From the NCBI GenBank assembly GCA_973895155.1, contig OZ316896.1, positions 14,074,001 through 14,138,000 on the forward strand: a stretch of DNA of 64,000 nt, in the 5' to 3' direction. Made by a program: the position numbers and the translations under genes. The notes beneath the pieces are model-generated. The model did not search any database and was not told the DNA's origin. It was given only the letters and a program-made list of their open reading frames with translations. This stretch comes from Marsupella aquatica (lineage: Eukaryota > Marchantiophyta). Numbering within the stretch: the first letter of the stretch is position 1; each line of letters begins with the position of its first letter. This document shows, piece by piece, positions 1 through 11,278 of this stretch.

Positions 1-231
1 TATCCATATCTAGGTGTTGGTCTACTGAAATTAATATACGTTCTCAGCAGTCTGCCAAAACCATTTTATAATGACGACATCCTCAAGATCTGTCCAGTTA
101 TGAAAGGTTTCGCTACTTTTCAGGGCCCACTAGAAGGGCCTGTTCGTATAATTGATGCCTATATTGTGCTATCATAACATTCAAAGATAAGGATCATGAC
201 GGAATCACCACTCTGAGATAAGTGACAATAC

Positions 232-3200
232 CTATCTTCTCCGACACAGTAAATCCAATCGCCTTTAGGTGATACACAAGCATTCACAAAGTCTCCACCT
301 TCCCTTTTACCAGAGGAGAAACTTTTCACGACCTGCAAAACATTGTCAAGCTGTTGAATAAGTCTACTCCAAAATTTTGACAGTCCTTCCTCTAGAGGAC
401 AAAAATTCAATCGATTCCCCATGCCCTGCAACGAAATCAGTCTTTCAGGCGTGCTTCAACAATTTGAAACGCTTATCTGAATTCTTCTCGTGCTACACGA
501 TACCGCCAGTTTTGTTGACTAAAAGTAACAAGGAGAGAAATTGGAGACCCAACATATAAAGTAAGACAGAACCTGGCCTTGCAGTGTCATTATGTAGATC
601 GATGAAGCCCGATTGCAAACTACAATCTGCTCCACATTCTTTGGGAAAAGATGCACAGAATTGACAGATGCATCCCCACCCTACGCAAATCATCAGGCTA
701 TAGTATTAGTGGGAATTACAAGTGCACGGGTATGTAAACTCGAAAGTATATCAACAGCAGAATTTGAGAACCTTGATGTGTAGCAGATAAAGAATGGAAA
801 CCAACGATTCATACTCTGAGAGGCGGAGGTGGCTTAAACGTCTGCACGCACTCAGTGGTCTTCATATCCCACACCTGCCAATGCCATGTTATATACGTGC
901 CTGACTTCAGAACATGAGGCAGAATCTGGCAAACAGCTTACAAGCCTGTACTATCTCGCAAGAGATCATGCAGAAGTACATTTGAAGGCTGGGATCCTCA
1001 CTTTGACAGTACCATCGCTGGAGGCACTGATGACTCGGCCTCCTTCGCTTGTGAATATAGCATCATTAACATAAGATGAATGACCACGAAACTCTTTTAA
1101 AGTCTTCCCTGACTTGAGCCCATGTATTCTGGCAAAGAAGCATATCATCAGATGTTTGCATGAAAACTATGACCACAAACCCTAGCAGTAAATGCCATCA
1201 GTTGTCATTGAGCACGTCCTGCTTCCACGATTGTAATAAGTTTAGAAGGTTGCACTGACCTTGCAGTGCCATCAAAAGATGTACTCAAAATTTGACTCCC
1301 ATCTCTTGAGAAGGATAAACTTGTGATACCCTTTCCATGAGCCCGCTCAAAACGACGGAGGCACTGCCCAGTTCGTATCCTCCATACCTGCTCGAAAATG
1401 ATCATGACTCCTCACTGTTCTTATTTTATAAAAGCTCAAAAGTAGCATATGATAAAACGACATCATGGTGCGAAGAGCAAAGCACCTAAGACTCTACCTT
1501 GATCTTTCCATCTTGAGAACCAGAAGCAATCATTTCCGAATCCCTGCTGAAAGTGATGCATAATACCGCATCGTCATGCATCATAAAAGCATCCTGGAAT
1601 CATAGAACATTCAAAGAACAATCAAAAGTTAACTTAGGACTGACTTCCAATCCCAGTGGTCGTAGACAAAATGATTCCATGAGACCAAGGTTCAAAATAG
1701 TAACTTATAAACGTAGCTAAAGGACTAAAACAGATTTCCAGCGGTGTGAGAATCTCTAAACAAGGTAGAAATTTTAATGCACAGTGCAGTGTGGAGACAT
1801 AAATTGCAAATTGTTTTCATCCCAGTCCTTCCTAAAGGATAGGCTACGAAAACAAGGTAAGAACTGAGAGAACCGTGACGTACATCAGCCTGATATTGTA
1901 GATCTTTCTTCAACTTCCCACTGATATAGTCCCAGACCTGTTCCATAGAGATGAAATAAAAACCTAGACATCAGTATAAAATTGATTGAAAGATTCTATG
2001 CTCCCCAGAGTGGCTCAAAAAGCGTGCACTATGAGAGCAGATCAATCAGAGCCTCAGAACATTTCAACAAAGTAAAAGTAAACCAGTGCAGGGAATTTCC
2101 TTGTTACCAACTTCTCCTCTGGCGACCAAACCCAATGCATATGGGAAGAAAAGTTCTAGAATCAAAATCTACCTGAGCCCTTAAATAGCAACAACTCACC
2201 TCTATAAAACCATCAACTGATGACGACACAAGATACTGCCCATCAGGAGAAAATCTTGCACATTCTGGATGGCTCTGCTTCCCGAACTGTAAACAACATT
2301 CCGGAAATGAAAATATATGCCTTTGGATCAGTTACAACTCATAATCAACTCCCTGTATCCCTCTTACCCTGAACGAACGGAAAACGACCATACAACTGTC
2401 TCAAACGGAGAATGACTACCAGATGTCAGGCGAAGCTCATTGATTATAGATGTAGTTTCCAGTAAAAAAAATTTAAATCCGGGTGAAGAGCCAAACTCGG
2501 GCGCAAGGAGGGTCAAAGCAAAGTACTACAAATGACCTGTAGTAGGGCGGCTAAGTAGATACCAAGTGACGGAACTGTCAAGCATTGGAGCCAAGGTAGG
2601 TTTCGAGGCAAATGAAACGCATACCTTGATGAGGTGTCCCAGAGTGGTAGGATAAGATTCCTCCTCATCTGCCTTGACAGCCGCAGCACCTTTGAAAAGA
2701 TCAAACTGAGTCCCAGGAGGCAGGAGTCCTGCATAATCAACAAAGTTTGCCCGAATGAGGACCCTTGTTCATCTGTTTCGACACAAAATGCTTGCAGGGC
2801 CACAGAAGAGAAGCACACCTTGATGTTGTTGCCACTTGAGGGCCTGGCCAATTAAAGCCATCAGCCTTGAAGGTGGCACAACCGTAACTTCAGATGATAA
2901 GGCTGCAATTAGAAAACTTGCCAGATTCAATAAATCGCCCCTGTCAATCTGCACCAGACTGACTCTGTAATAGGAGCTCGACCTATCTTGTAAAATCTGG
3001 TATGGAAAGTCCCGAACTTTAAGAATTAGGTCACTCAAAATAAGGAAATCAAATGGAGGAATCTGTGCCTCTAGATCCACCATACAAAGGTAAATGCTCC
3101 TCTCAAGTTTAGAATATTTATGATCAGGAGCATTACCTTCCTCGAATCTACACATTGAGACCTTTTCACAAAATTTACGCCACTTCATGATCGTAACCAA

Positions 3201-4791
3201 ATTGAGATACAGAAGCCGTTTCAGCCCAGCATATAAAGGAGCCAAAACTACAACAAGAGACCTGAAGGCTTTTGTTAGCGAAAAGAATCCGTGCTAAGTC
3301 TTACCAACCTTGAGCTATCTGTGCTCGACGCTTCTCTTTAGATGATTCTTGGTAAGCCTGGACAAAAGGAAATATGGCATTTGTGAAAAAGTAAACCATT
3401 ACAAATGCTGTAATCACATTTCACTACCGAGTATCCTTAGTAAATACGCTTCAAAAACAAGATTAATTTTGTCATGATATTGATACCAAGCGCACAGGCC
3501 TCCGGGTTTTGATCACTAGCAAGACAAGACAATTGGCTAAAGATGCTGTGAAAGTGTAAGTTGGAAAGGCCTCTGTGCAACTTGACATAATATCTTATCA
3601 GTTCTCCACGTGCAAAAATCCTTCCAGAGTCGGTGCTTTCTTCGTTACCTCGCGCGGGTCAAAGTATGTCCGAACGAGAAGATGTTCCAGCCGTAGATAG
3701 CGCTCGGGCTGCTCCTGCTTCATAAAACCCATAGCCTGGGTTTGACGTAAGATTGCTCTTGCTGTGTCCAACTCCCTCAGCTCTATCATTTCCAGAACGA
3801 TCTATTCACGACAATAAGGTGAAAAATCAGATACAGAGATTATCCAATCCATATTCTAGCCCAGATATGTCTGGCTGCACGGTGGTGGGAAACTGCTCAT
3901 CAAAGCCACCCGGAAAGTTATCTAACAAACCCGGTCGACAGTAGTGTTCCGTGACAATTGAGGTCAATTTTATGTTCGCTTTATATGATATGATGTGATC
4001 ATAAAACGGTACTGTAGGTTCAGCTCTAGTTGATACGGGAGCATAAACCCTAGATGAAAATTTGGGTTACCTGCTCGTATAAGTCCTCCAATTTTTTCCG
4101 TGGAAGCTTAAGCTGGGCCACTTGAGGCAAAACTGCGTCCCAGCGCCCATTGTTGATATCTCCTACAAGTGTCTCGAGGCTGTCCACCGTGTTCAAGGAC
4201 ACTTGACACTCGTTCTGAAGAGTTTGAAAAGTCTGCTGCAACGAATTCTCCTTGCAGAACTGTAGCACTATCTTGATGACACTAATGAAAATAAACAACC
4301 ACAGTCTAAGTGAGTCACTGACCACCAAAATACAGAATTCGGGACGTCCACGGTGCTCTAATCACAACAAATCAATACACTTGGGAGGTACCTACGTTCA
4401 TATATTCTAATTAAGATACTTGCAAGCAGTTCGTGCTCTTCGAATTCCTTGAGCTAGTTAGGCCCAAGGGCTGTCTTGCATTACAATGCAGATAGGACCG
4501 TAAAGTAAACAATGGCAAGAGAAAGACAGCATGAACGTCTTATGCACAAAACTAACAAAATAGAGCTCTAAAGATGCCTTCCTTCAAGCTCTTGCCAGCA
4601 CATGCGTGCATTGCTTTAGCCCCGTCTAGAGAGCGAAATGGAAGGAAGAGATCACGCTGAAGACAGAGAAGAGGCAATTGCATATATATAGGTAGTGAGA
4701 GTGAAAGAAAGAGAGAACGAAAGTCACAATCCCGCAAAGAAACAGAATGCACAGCAACTTACTCGCGAGCCTCGATTTCGAGAGTGGACAT
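232..4791 (-). CDS. SMU1: SMU1-like WD40 splicing protein (3' end off window)
   Basis: SMU1 is a nuclear spliceosome-associated LisH-CTLH-WD40 protein that works with RED in pre-spliceosome activation. Reading the minus strand I can chain 14 exons, all GT-AG and all keeping frame: 4763-4791, 4071-4281, 3649-3801, 3309-3357, 2819-2902, 2625-2728, 2200-2286, 1884-1937, 1498-1593, 1260-1387, 1002-1128, 815-874, 573-680 and 232-332. They give about 464 residues. The family is about 510, so roughly the last 45 residues (final WD40 repeat) lie left of position 1; I searched 1-231 and did not find them. The N-terminal LisH/CTLH region holds [11 protein letters not shown] and [12 protein letters not shown]; the middle holds [20 protein letters not shown]; the WD40 part holds [20 protein letters not shown] and [15 protein letters not shown]. 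The start at 4791 reads MSTLEIEAR, as expected for this family. A short CAG run and a CGTC run lie just upstream. No broken codons are seen. Confidence 0.93.
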
Positions 4792-5400
4792 GACCTCCCT
4801 CCAGTGACAGCAGCAGCAGCAGATGATTCCCCAGCAAAGTGAGGGCTCTCCCTAACAAAATTGCTGTCCGTCCGTCCGTCCGCTGGTAGAAATCGGCACA
4901 GGGGAAGAAACCGGGCGGTTTTCTTAGTTTTTGTGAGGTGCTTATTAGATCATGATAACCAGAAGTCCCGATCGCCGCAGAGATATTCAAGTGAACTGCA
5001 GAAGCCATCATTGCGGAAAATCAGTAAGTCAAATTCGAAGATCACTGAATGCTCGAACAGCCCGTGAGCAGACAAGAGTGTTCGTAAAGCTAAAAATCAA
5101 TGTGCCGAGTTCCCCAAAAATGCTTAAACCTAATGTAGCAGCGAACGAAACCGGGACACAGTGTGAGCACATCGAGCTAAGACTTCTTTGCGGGAGCTTG
5201 AAAAAATGCTACGACCTGGTTGCGAATGACTTGAACGAGACAGGGTGTCAATTCACAGAGCTCAGATTGCTGCGCGGAGCTTCAACAAAATGCTTCAACC
5301 TGCTACTGCAGTTGCGAACGAGCGCTCCCAAAGAGTGATGGGAGAAGGAGCGAACCTCACAACGAGACGTGACTGTCCTCCACCACCACTGCAACGAGAG
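4792..5400. other. SMU1 upstream region
   Basis: This is the 5' side of the minus-strand SMU1 gene. It carries a short CAG microsatellite near 4805 and a CGTC microsatellite near 4866, probably in the 5' leader or promoter. The plus-strand open frames here (4861-5338) show no recognisable domain and I treat them as chance. No other gene is seen. Confidence 0.4.
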
Positions 5401-5404
5401 AACC

Positions 5405-5560
5405 GGTTAGCTCAGTTCAGTTGGCTACGCGATGAGCCCCAAACGGAGAAGTCGCAGAAACCGGTTGGCTTTAGTTCAGTTGGCCAGGGGATCAGCCCTT
5501 AAGTTAAGTGAGAGGTCCCACGTTCAATTCTCTCACACTTAAATTGTTGTGGGGAAGAGA
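5405..5560 (+). mobile_element. tRNA-headed SINE-like repeat, family 1 (two partial heads)
   Basis: The sequence TAGTTCAGTTGGCCAGGGGA at about 5472 resembles a tRNA A box, and CACGTTCAATTCTC at about 5519 resembles a B box, at tRNA-like spacing. A shortened head of the same type precedes it at about 5408-5460. Related heads lie at 8500-8900 and, on the minus strand, at 24400-24590. A tRNA-derived SINE is the simplest reading. It does not fold into a complete cloverleaf by eye, so I do not call a tRNA gene. Confidence 0.5.
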
Positions 5561-5635
5561 GGAGGTCACTCGTTCGTGTGTAAACTTTTCTAGTAGGTGT
5601 CACCATTTTCATAACAATGTGCTCAAAAAGTTTTG

Positions 5636-5875
5636 CCCCATAATCTTTTTCCAGACTGGTATGAAGTATGATAATGAGTATGATAATGGGTTTGGGTTGC
5701 AGTTACTAGTTACTCTCTGCAACCCTGTTCCCACAAATCTCAGAAAAACTTATCTCAGAAAAGCTTCCCGGTTGCCGCCAATCAGCATTTTCTCACTTTC
5801 TGGTCACAGGGTTACAGGGTTACAGACCAGTAACCAATCCATCATTTCCCTATACGCACATCGCATGTGAGTGGA
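5636..5875 (+). repeat. Dispersed repeat family A, copy 1
   Basis: This segment aligns by eye, on the opposite strand, with 43390-43620. Shared blocks include the pieces around CTCACTTTCTGGTCACA and AAGTATGATAATGA. A further relative is at 42940-43110. It has no coding content. The class is unknown; it may be part of a larger non-autonomous element. Confidence 0.6.
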
Positions 5876-6202
5876 GGTTCCGTGAAGCTGCGCTTTAATG
5901 CAAGGAGTTTGGGTATAGGATAAGTTGGACTAGGTTGGGTTCCTTCACTGAAGAGCTTTTTTTCACTTTCTGGTCATGGGATTCAGTCTACTAAGCCTCT
6001 ACCCAGACTGTCATTATCGCACTGAAATTCAGTCTACTAACCCTCTACCCGGACTGTCATCATAATATGGAATTCAATATGTAATAAAGTTAACCATCAT
6101 GACTTTCTGGGCAATAGATTATGGAAATAATTGGGACACCCATAAATGCTTGCACACCAGTGATTCTCTAATTTCTAAGTTAGGGAAATCCAATATATTG
6201 AA
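5876..6202. other. Non-coding gap with a short local duplication
   Basis: Nothing coding is seen. A segment beginning ATTCAGTCTACTAA occurs twice in a row (about 5980 and 6027), each ending in ACTGTCAT. The sequence CTCTAATTTCTAA just left of the solo LTR also occurs just right of it, showing a small duplication around the insertion site. Confidence 0.4.
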
Positions 6203-6546
6203 TGTTGAGCATAGACGACATTCACAACAGCAAGCCCATGAAACATCCAACGCACAATAGTCGACACAGAGAGATACGTGGTTCACCTCCACATGAGGCT
6301 ACGTCCACGGGAACACACAAGAGCTTTACTGCACTCTAGGCCGACCGGCCATACCAAGCATCCACAGCACAAGCTCTCCCTATCTCTCAACTAGCTCCGT
6401 AACAATGAGCCTAAGTTCCACCAGGGTCTGGCATCAGCCTTGGCTATATACACAATAGCACTACCGCTAACATTAGCTAAGTCCTAACCCGAGTTAGCCT
6501 AACTGTAGTTAGCTCATGAGTCACAAGACTAGAGCAATATCTAACA
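6203..6546 (-). mobile_element. Solo LTR (344 bp), TSD TTGAA
   Basis: Read on the minus strand it begins TGTTAGATATTG and ends GCTCAACA, the TG...CA ends of a retrotransposon LTR. It is flanked directly by the same 5 bases, TTGAA, at 6198-6202 and 6547-6551, the signature of integrase-mediated insertion. No internal retrotransposon region is attached, so it is a solo LTR left by recombination. A second copy of identical length lies at 25089-25432; my hand alignment shows about 20 differences in 344 positions, mostly transitions. Confidence 0.85.
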
Positions 6547-6917
6547 TTGAATTCTCTAATTTCTAATTTTCAGTAATCCAACATATTATTCACCCCTATT
6601 TTACCATTTTATTTGTTTACTTGAAATATTATTTACAGACCCCATGAGAGGTCCCTTCCAAAATTCCTGGCATGGGAGTGTGTCACGTCAACAACAACTG
6701 CAACAAACAAGCCTAGTCAGTTTTGTGAATCAAATGTACAGTTTCATTCGTGTTTGCGTCAATTTGGGTGTAGATTTTGGGACGCCATGCCGTAAAAAGA
6801 AATGTAAAATTTTAGAAATGCAAATAGCAAGATGGGTAAAACTGTCACTATGTAACCATTTTAGTTACATATCCAATTTTCAAAATTAAATTCAAAGATT
6901 TTAAAAGTATTTTCATA
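6547..6917. other. Non-coding gap
   Basis: No gene or clear repeat is seen. An open frame at 6644-6889 has no recognisable domain and is taken as chance. Confidence 0.3.
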
Positions 6918-7065
6918 TGCCCAGAAAGGCATGACTTTGTGGTAGCTCATTTGAATAGAGATTGATAGGTCTTGGGTTCAACTATTGTGGCTGACTCTTC
7001 CAACTATTGTGGTTGACTCTTCCCTTTTCGTGGGGTTTCACAAATTTCCCCTTAAAAAAATAAAA
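6918..7065 (+). mobile_element. SINE-like repeat, family 2, copy 1
   Basis: It contains a tRNA-B-box-like motif (GGTCTTGGGTTCAA) after a GGTAGCTC A-box-like motif, then a conserved 3' part TGGGGTTTCACAAATTTCCC running into an A-rich tail. The same order is found at 9398-9520 and, more decayed, at 58595-58710. An 18-base piece (AACTATTGTGG...GACTCTTCC) is duplicated inside this copy. Confidence 0.55.
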
Positions 7066-8485
7066 TTTAAAGGAATACTTTCATATAATAAACAATGACA
7101 ATAACTAACTTGATAACTTACTTGTTAAAGGGTAATTGGCACATGGAGTAAATTTCCAGCCTTTTGCAATTCAGGCAAACTGCCAACTATGGTCAAAACT
7201 TGAACTCAATGAATTGATACAATTCATTGATCTGGTTTCAAATGGACTTGCCATGGATTGATTATTGACTCTCTTAGCTTGAGAATTTGGTTGCATGCAG
7301 CGAAAAAGTCTGATTTTGACAATTTCTTGTGATAACCATGCTGTCAACTTCGGCCTAGACCCGGGCCTAGAAAGCAAAGCATTCCTATGACAGTTGAAAA
7401 AATGTCAAACTGCTTAGGCCATGGCTAAATGGGTGCACAATGATTTTTCGTGAGAAAATCTAATCTAAACAATGCAAGCTGGAAAATCTATCTTATTTGT
7501 CCAACACAACATGACTAACAGCTTCCCTTCCTAATCAGACTTCTCTCTTCTACAAGCTTAAGCGCCCGCTTAAGCGATGCCCTTCTCCATTTGATGAATA
7601 GTTGCGTCAAGGTCATGAGGCTATTAACCTCTAATTCAAAACTTGTCAAAGTCAAACTTCAGTGAAGTCTCCAGAATTTTCAATTATTTGAAAGTACATT
7701 GACAAATCGTGCGATAAATATTCTACAAAGAGGACTCAACTCCTAGAAAGCTTAGGGTTCCTCATTGAGAAAAGCAGATTTCTCAATTGATTTGGAGAAA
7801 GTAGTCTTCTCAACTCAAATTGAGTGCCCAGGGCAATTTAGTGGTCCAATATAGTGTCATCCAATGCCCAAATCAACTAACATAAACAAAACTGTGCCTT
7901 GGGTTTATTAATTAATGTTCTGAAATTAGTGAAAATATCTCATAGATCTTCAGTGTTTTAATGTGATTAATGTTCTAAAATTAGTGAAAATGTCTCATTG
8001 ATTAATAGATCTTAATGGTTTTAAATGTCTGCTAACGAAGCATTATGGACCATATTAGCCTCTCAAAACTCAAGCTAAAGGCCCTTATTTTCCTTGTCAT
8101 TATGAAGAAGATTACAAAATCACATTTGTATGAGGTAATTTTTCCTATACTTTCATTAAAATTTGTAAAACTATCTCATCATAATAATCTGTGATACCAT
8201 AACATTTTGGACCATAATAGCCTCTCGCAACTTGAGTTAAAGCTAATATTCCATACATGGTTTTTACTCAAGGAAGGCCTAAAAAATGTAGCCAGGGGGT
8301 CCACTAACTAATTTTTCAGTTTTCCATTGTTTTTACAGTTTTACAGGGTCTAATTGTTTTTCTTTGCTTTGCCTCAAACACAAGTAGTCAATTTTGATTC
8401 TTCTTGAATAACTAAGGGTTCTTGTTTATGACAATTAGTTTGTGACAAATTATGTTGATGCGACCACATGCATCCAGAAATTTTG
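7066..8485. other. Non-coding AT-rich gap with decayed duplications
   Basis: No gene is seen. Two phrases recur: TTAATGTTCTGAAATTAGTG at about 7912 with a second copy near 7968, and a block around ATAGCCTCTC...CTTGAG near 8055 and 8217. These look like old local duplications. The open frame at 7171-7377 (minus) has no domain. Confidence 0.35.
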
Positions 8486-8487
8486 GA

Positions 8488-8905
8488 ATGAACTTCCCAT
8501 GGGGTTCCCTAACCAGTTGGCCATGGAATGGGCCCCTAATTGAGAGGTCGCAGGTTCAATTCTCTCTCACGCACGTGGCATGTGGGTGGAGGGTACATGA
8601 GTGGCGTAATATTGTGAGCAGTTTAGATGATCTCAACTGCCCCTTGGTGGCCACTTTGTGATACTGGATCAATTTTCTGGGTACTGAGAATATTATTGCA
8701 GTTGTATGGAACGGGTCGTGCTGATGAGTCCCAAACCGAAAGGTTGCAGGTTCAATCCTCTCTTGTGCACATGGCATGAGCGTGGAGGGTACATGAGTGG
8801 CGTAATAACGTGAGGACTTTAGGTGATCTCAAAAGGCTCTTGTTGGCCGCTTTGTGGTCTTCAATCAGGTTTTTGGGTGCAAATAATATTGGTGCTGTTA
8901 TATGG
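8488..8905 (+). mobile_element. Tandem pair of SINE-like repeats, family 1
   Basis: Two related units of about 200 bp follow each other (about 8488-8690 and 8691-8905). Each has an A-box-like stretch, a strong B box (GCAGGTTCAATTCTC, then GCAGGTTCAATCCTC), then the shared phrase GGAGGGTACATGAGTGGCGT and a shared ending around TTTTCTGGGTAC / TTTTTGGGTGC. The head resembles the copy near 5460. The units have diverged, so the duplication is old. No protein is encoded. Confidence 0.6.
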
Positions 8906-9397
8906 AACCAGCTCAATCTCTATGCATTGCACAAAAAATGTTGTTGCGTAAAAGAGTGCTTGTAAAAACTATGACATTAGGTAAGAGATATTGTTGCACT
9001 AAAGACGCAAAAAGGAAACAATGTCTTTATGCAAAAGATGTTGTGCAGGAAAGATGTCCTTTTGTAAAATAATTGTTGTATAAAGGATTTTGTTTTGTGA
9101 AGAGGTTGTTCCACAAAGTGGTTGTTGCATTTCGGATTTGGTTGCATAAAGATGGAGTTGTACAAAACATGTACCTCAGTAAATAATAAATTAGTACAAA
9201 AGAGACGCCACAAAAGATGACTTTGTAACAAAAAATATGGTGACTGTTGTTGTTGAAGTATTGTTGTCAGAGAGGGTGAAGGGTTGATCACAGGGAAGAT
9301 GGATGATAGTGATCAATGTGTTGTGGAGTCCAAACGTGGTGACACGATAGGAGAGGGTAATTTTGTTTATTTGTTTTAGAGTTTTCAAAATTAAATT
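8906..9397. repeat. Quasi-periodic TTGT/AAAAGATG sequence
   Basis: From about 8930 to 9250 the sequence repeats a loose theme (TTGTTG followed by AAAAGA or TAAAGA) many times without a fixed period. It may be a decayed simple or minisatellite-like array. The antisense open frames at 8977-9412 reflect this bias and show no domain. Confidence 0.4.
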
Positions 9398-9520
9398 TGC
9401 CCATAGAGGCATGGGTGAGCGGTAGCCTGTCTGAGTGGTGACTGATAGGTCTTGGGTTCAAGTGATATGACTGACTGTTCCCTTTCTATGGGGTTTCACA
9501 GATTTCTCCTTATAAATATA
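9398..9520 (+). mobile_element. SINE-like repeat, family 2, copy 2
   Basis: It shares with 6918-7065 the order GCCCAKARAGGCATG, GATAGGTCTTGGGTTCAA, then TATGGGGTTTCACAGATTTC. It runs into an A/T-rich tail (AATAAAAAATAAAAATAA) typical of a SINE 3' end. The GGTCTTGGGTTCAAGTG block resembles a tRNA B box. Confidence 0.6.
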
Positions 9521-9990
9521 ATAAAAAATAAAAATAAAAAATTTCAAATTTAAAATCAGCTAAAATATATATTATTATTAATATTTTGAGGGAAGAGTTG
9601 GGGCAGCTTGGTCAGACATTTCAGATAGGAGAGTATCTAGGCGGATCTAATGGTGACAAAAGACATTAATTTTTTATGAAGAGCCAGGACTGCTTTGTGA
9701 CCCTCTTTTAATTTCCAGGGTGACTGTTTATCTTGTTGTTGACTTTGCATTGGTTACTTCTAAATAGGCTGGTCCCTTTGTGATTAATGTTACTTGGCAG
9801 CATGTTTGGGTGGGAACAATTTTTACCATCTAGCACATGCAGTGCATGACAACAATTCATATTGTGGAAGCTCAGATGACAAACATTTGAAGGTATGCCT
9901 GGCTGGACACATGCAACCCTGATAGACACACAATGAGACATTTAAATTTATGAGCAAAGGATGATTTACACTTTTCTTCCAAAGATGACA
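9521..9990. other. Non-coding gap
   Basis: AT-rich at first, then mixed composition. No gene or repeat is recognised. Confidence 0.3.
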
Positions 9991-10760
9991 TGTAACCACA
10001 CATTTTCCCCCAATATAGTATCCATGGAGTACACTTCATTCTACATTCAATTAAAGGTCCTTTCTCCCATCACACTAGCCCCCCCTTGCGAGGTAACCTT
10101 GACTGCCCTTCAGGATCTCCATCCGCAACCCTATGATCAACTCCCTTTCTTCGTGGAGGATTTTGAGTTTGAGGAGGATCATCAGTTTAGTAGGGACCAC
10201 TTCATCTATGCCTTTCTCCATGCCCCGCGTTTCGCGGTTGGTGGCCCCTCTGGCTATGTCTTTGAGCATTTTCGTGATTTATTCCCCCCCGAGGATCCTT
10301 AGTCTGGTTTTTTTGTTTTTTCCTCCTTTTGCCAGTGTATTGTAGCTGGCCGTTTGCCTCCTCCCGTCTCTCGGCTTTTGAGTGCGTCTCGTTTATTGGC
10401 CATGGCTAAGTCTTCATCGGGTGTTTGGCCCATAGCTATTGGAGAGGTTTTTCTTTGTCTTGTGTCTCGCACACTTTTGTCGCAGTATCGCTATGCACTG
10501 TCAGATCATCTCTCTCCACATCGGTTTGCAGTGGGCGTTCCTGGCGGTTGTGAGACACTTATTGTAGGTATTCGCGTTACCTTGGACCTCCACCTTGATT
10601 GGGTTGTCCTCCAGGTTGATGTCTCTAATGTTCTCAATACGGTTTCTTGGGAACCAATTTTTGTGCTTTGAGGGCGGCGGATCCAGACATCCAGTCCCTT
10701 ATCCCCTTTGTCCGTTGTTTTTATGGACTTGAGGCCCCTCTTCTATAGAGTGATGGACCT
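9991..10760 (+). pseudogene. Broken LINE-type reverse transcriptase
   Basis: Three consecutive plus-strand frames read as one decayed protein. About 10090-10302 gives HAPRFAVGGPSGYVFEHFRDLF. About 10350-10670 gives VSRLLSASRLLAMAKSSSG, then WPIAIGEVFLCLVSRTL, then HRFAVGVPGGCETLIVGI and WVVLQVDVSNVLNTVS. A short further piece reads PFVRCFYGLEAPL up to a stop. The PIAIGEV...R and VDVSNVLN blocks correspond to the reverse transcriptase motifs I associate with non-LTR retroelements of early-diverging plants. Frameshifts near 10300-10350 and stops near 10671 and 10746 break it. The catalytic YxDD region is not present. The 3' end abuts the direct repeat that begins at 10774. Confidence 0.65.
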
Positions 10761-10773
10761 AGCCACCCAACGC

Positions 10774-11278
10774 CCTCACCAATCCTAGCACCCACACCTA
10801 AGTGCCCCTGGTGCCCAAACGCCTCCATGGAATACCTTGAGCAAGCACCTTGGTGCCCCTTGCACCGCCTGTGGCCCCTCCAATACAAAGCTGCACTTGC
10901 TCTCCAACGCGATCGCTACTCAACGACCTTCACCGTTTGCACAAGCAACCAAGAGTCTCGGTAAGTAACCCCCTCAGGATCTAGATCTCCCAAGTATAGC
11001 ATCCTAACTCAAGCTCAACAGACATTGGTGAATAGGTCAGTGATAGGTCCTCCCGATGCCATAAGCTGAAACTAGAACCGACACCCACTGTTCATCCAAA
11101 ACAACTCCTTCCTTGGGTGCAGTCCGGGTTCTCCCTCGTATCTATCCATCACCAACTGACCGCCCTGCCCCCAAGATATGCTCATGGCCCAAATGGCGTA
11201 GCTTGTCCTAAAATTTATCCCAAGCTTGTCCCAACACGCCGGGACCAGAATGGCCCTGACTCTAACAACCAACTCCCG
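10774..11278. repeat. Direct repeat of 3.4-kb element, left copy
   Basis: This 505-bp block matches 13692-14185 in the same orientation over its whole length (starts CCTCACCAATCC, ends CAACTCCCG). The two behave like the LTRs of a small retroelement. The ends are not clean TG...CA and I could not find a target duplication, so segmental duplication remains possible. Confidence 0.65.

Noticed and set aside
5461-5560. Functional tRNA gene
   Set aside because: A- and B-box-like motifs are present, but the arms do not pair into a cloverleaf by eye and related heads occur in dispersed repeats, so a SINE is more likely.
9961-10302. Stand-alone protein-coding gene
   Set aside because: It is one frame of a broken reverse transcriptase that continues in other frames to about 10755.
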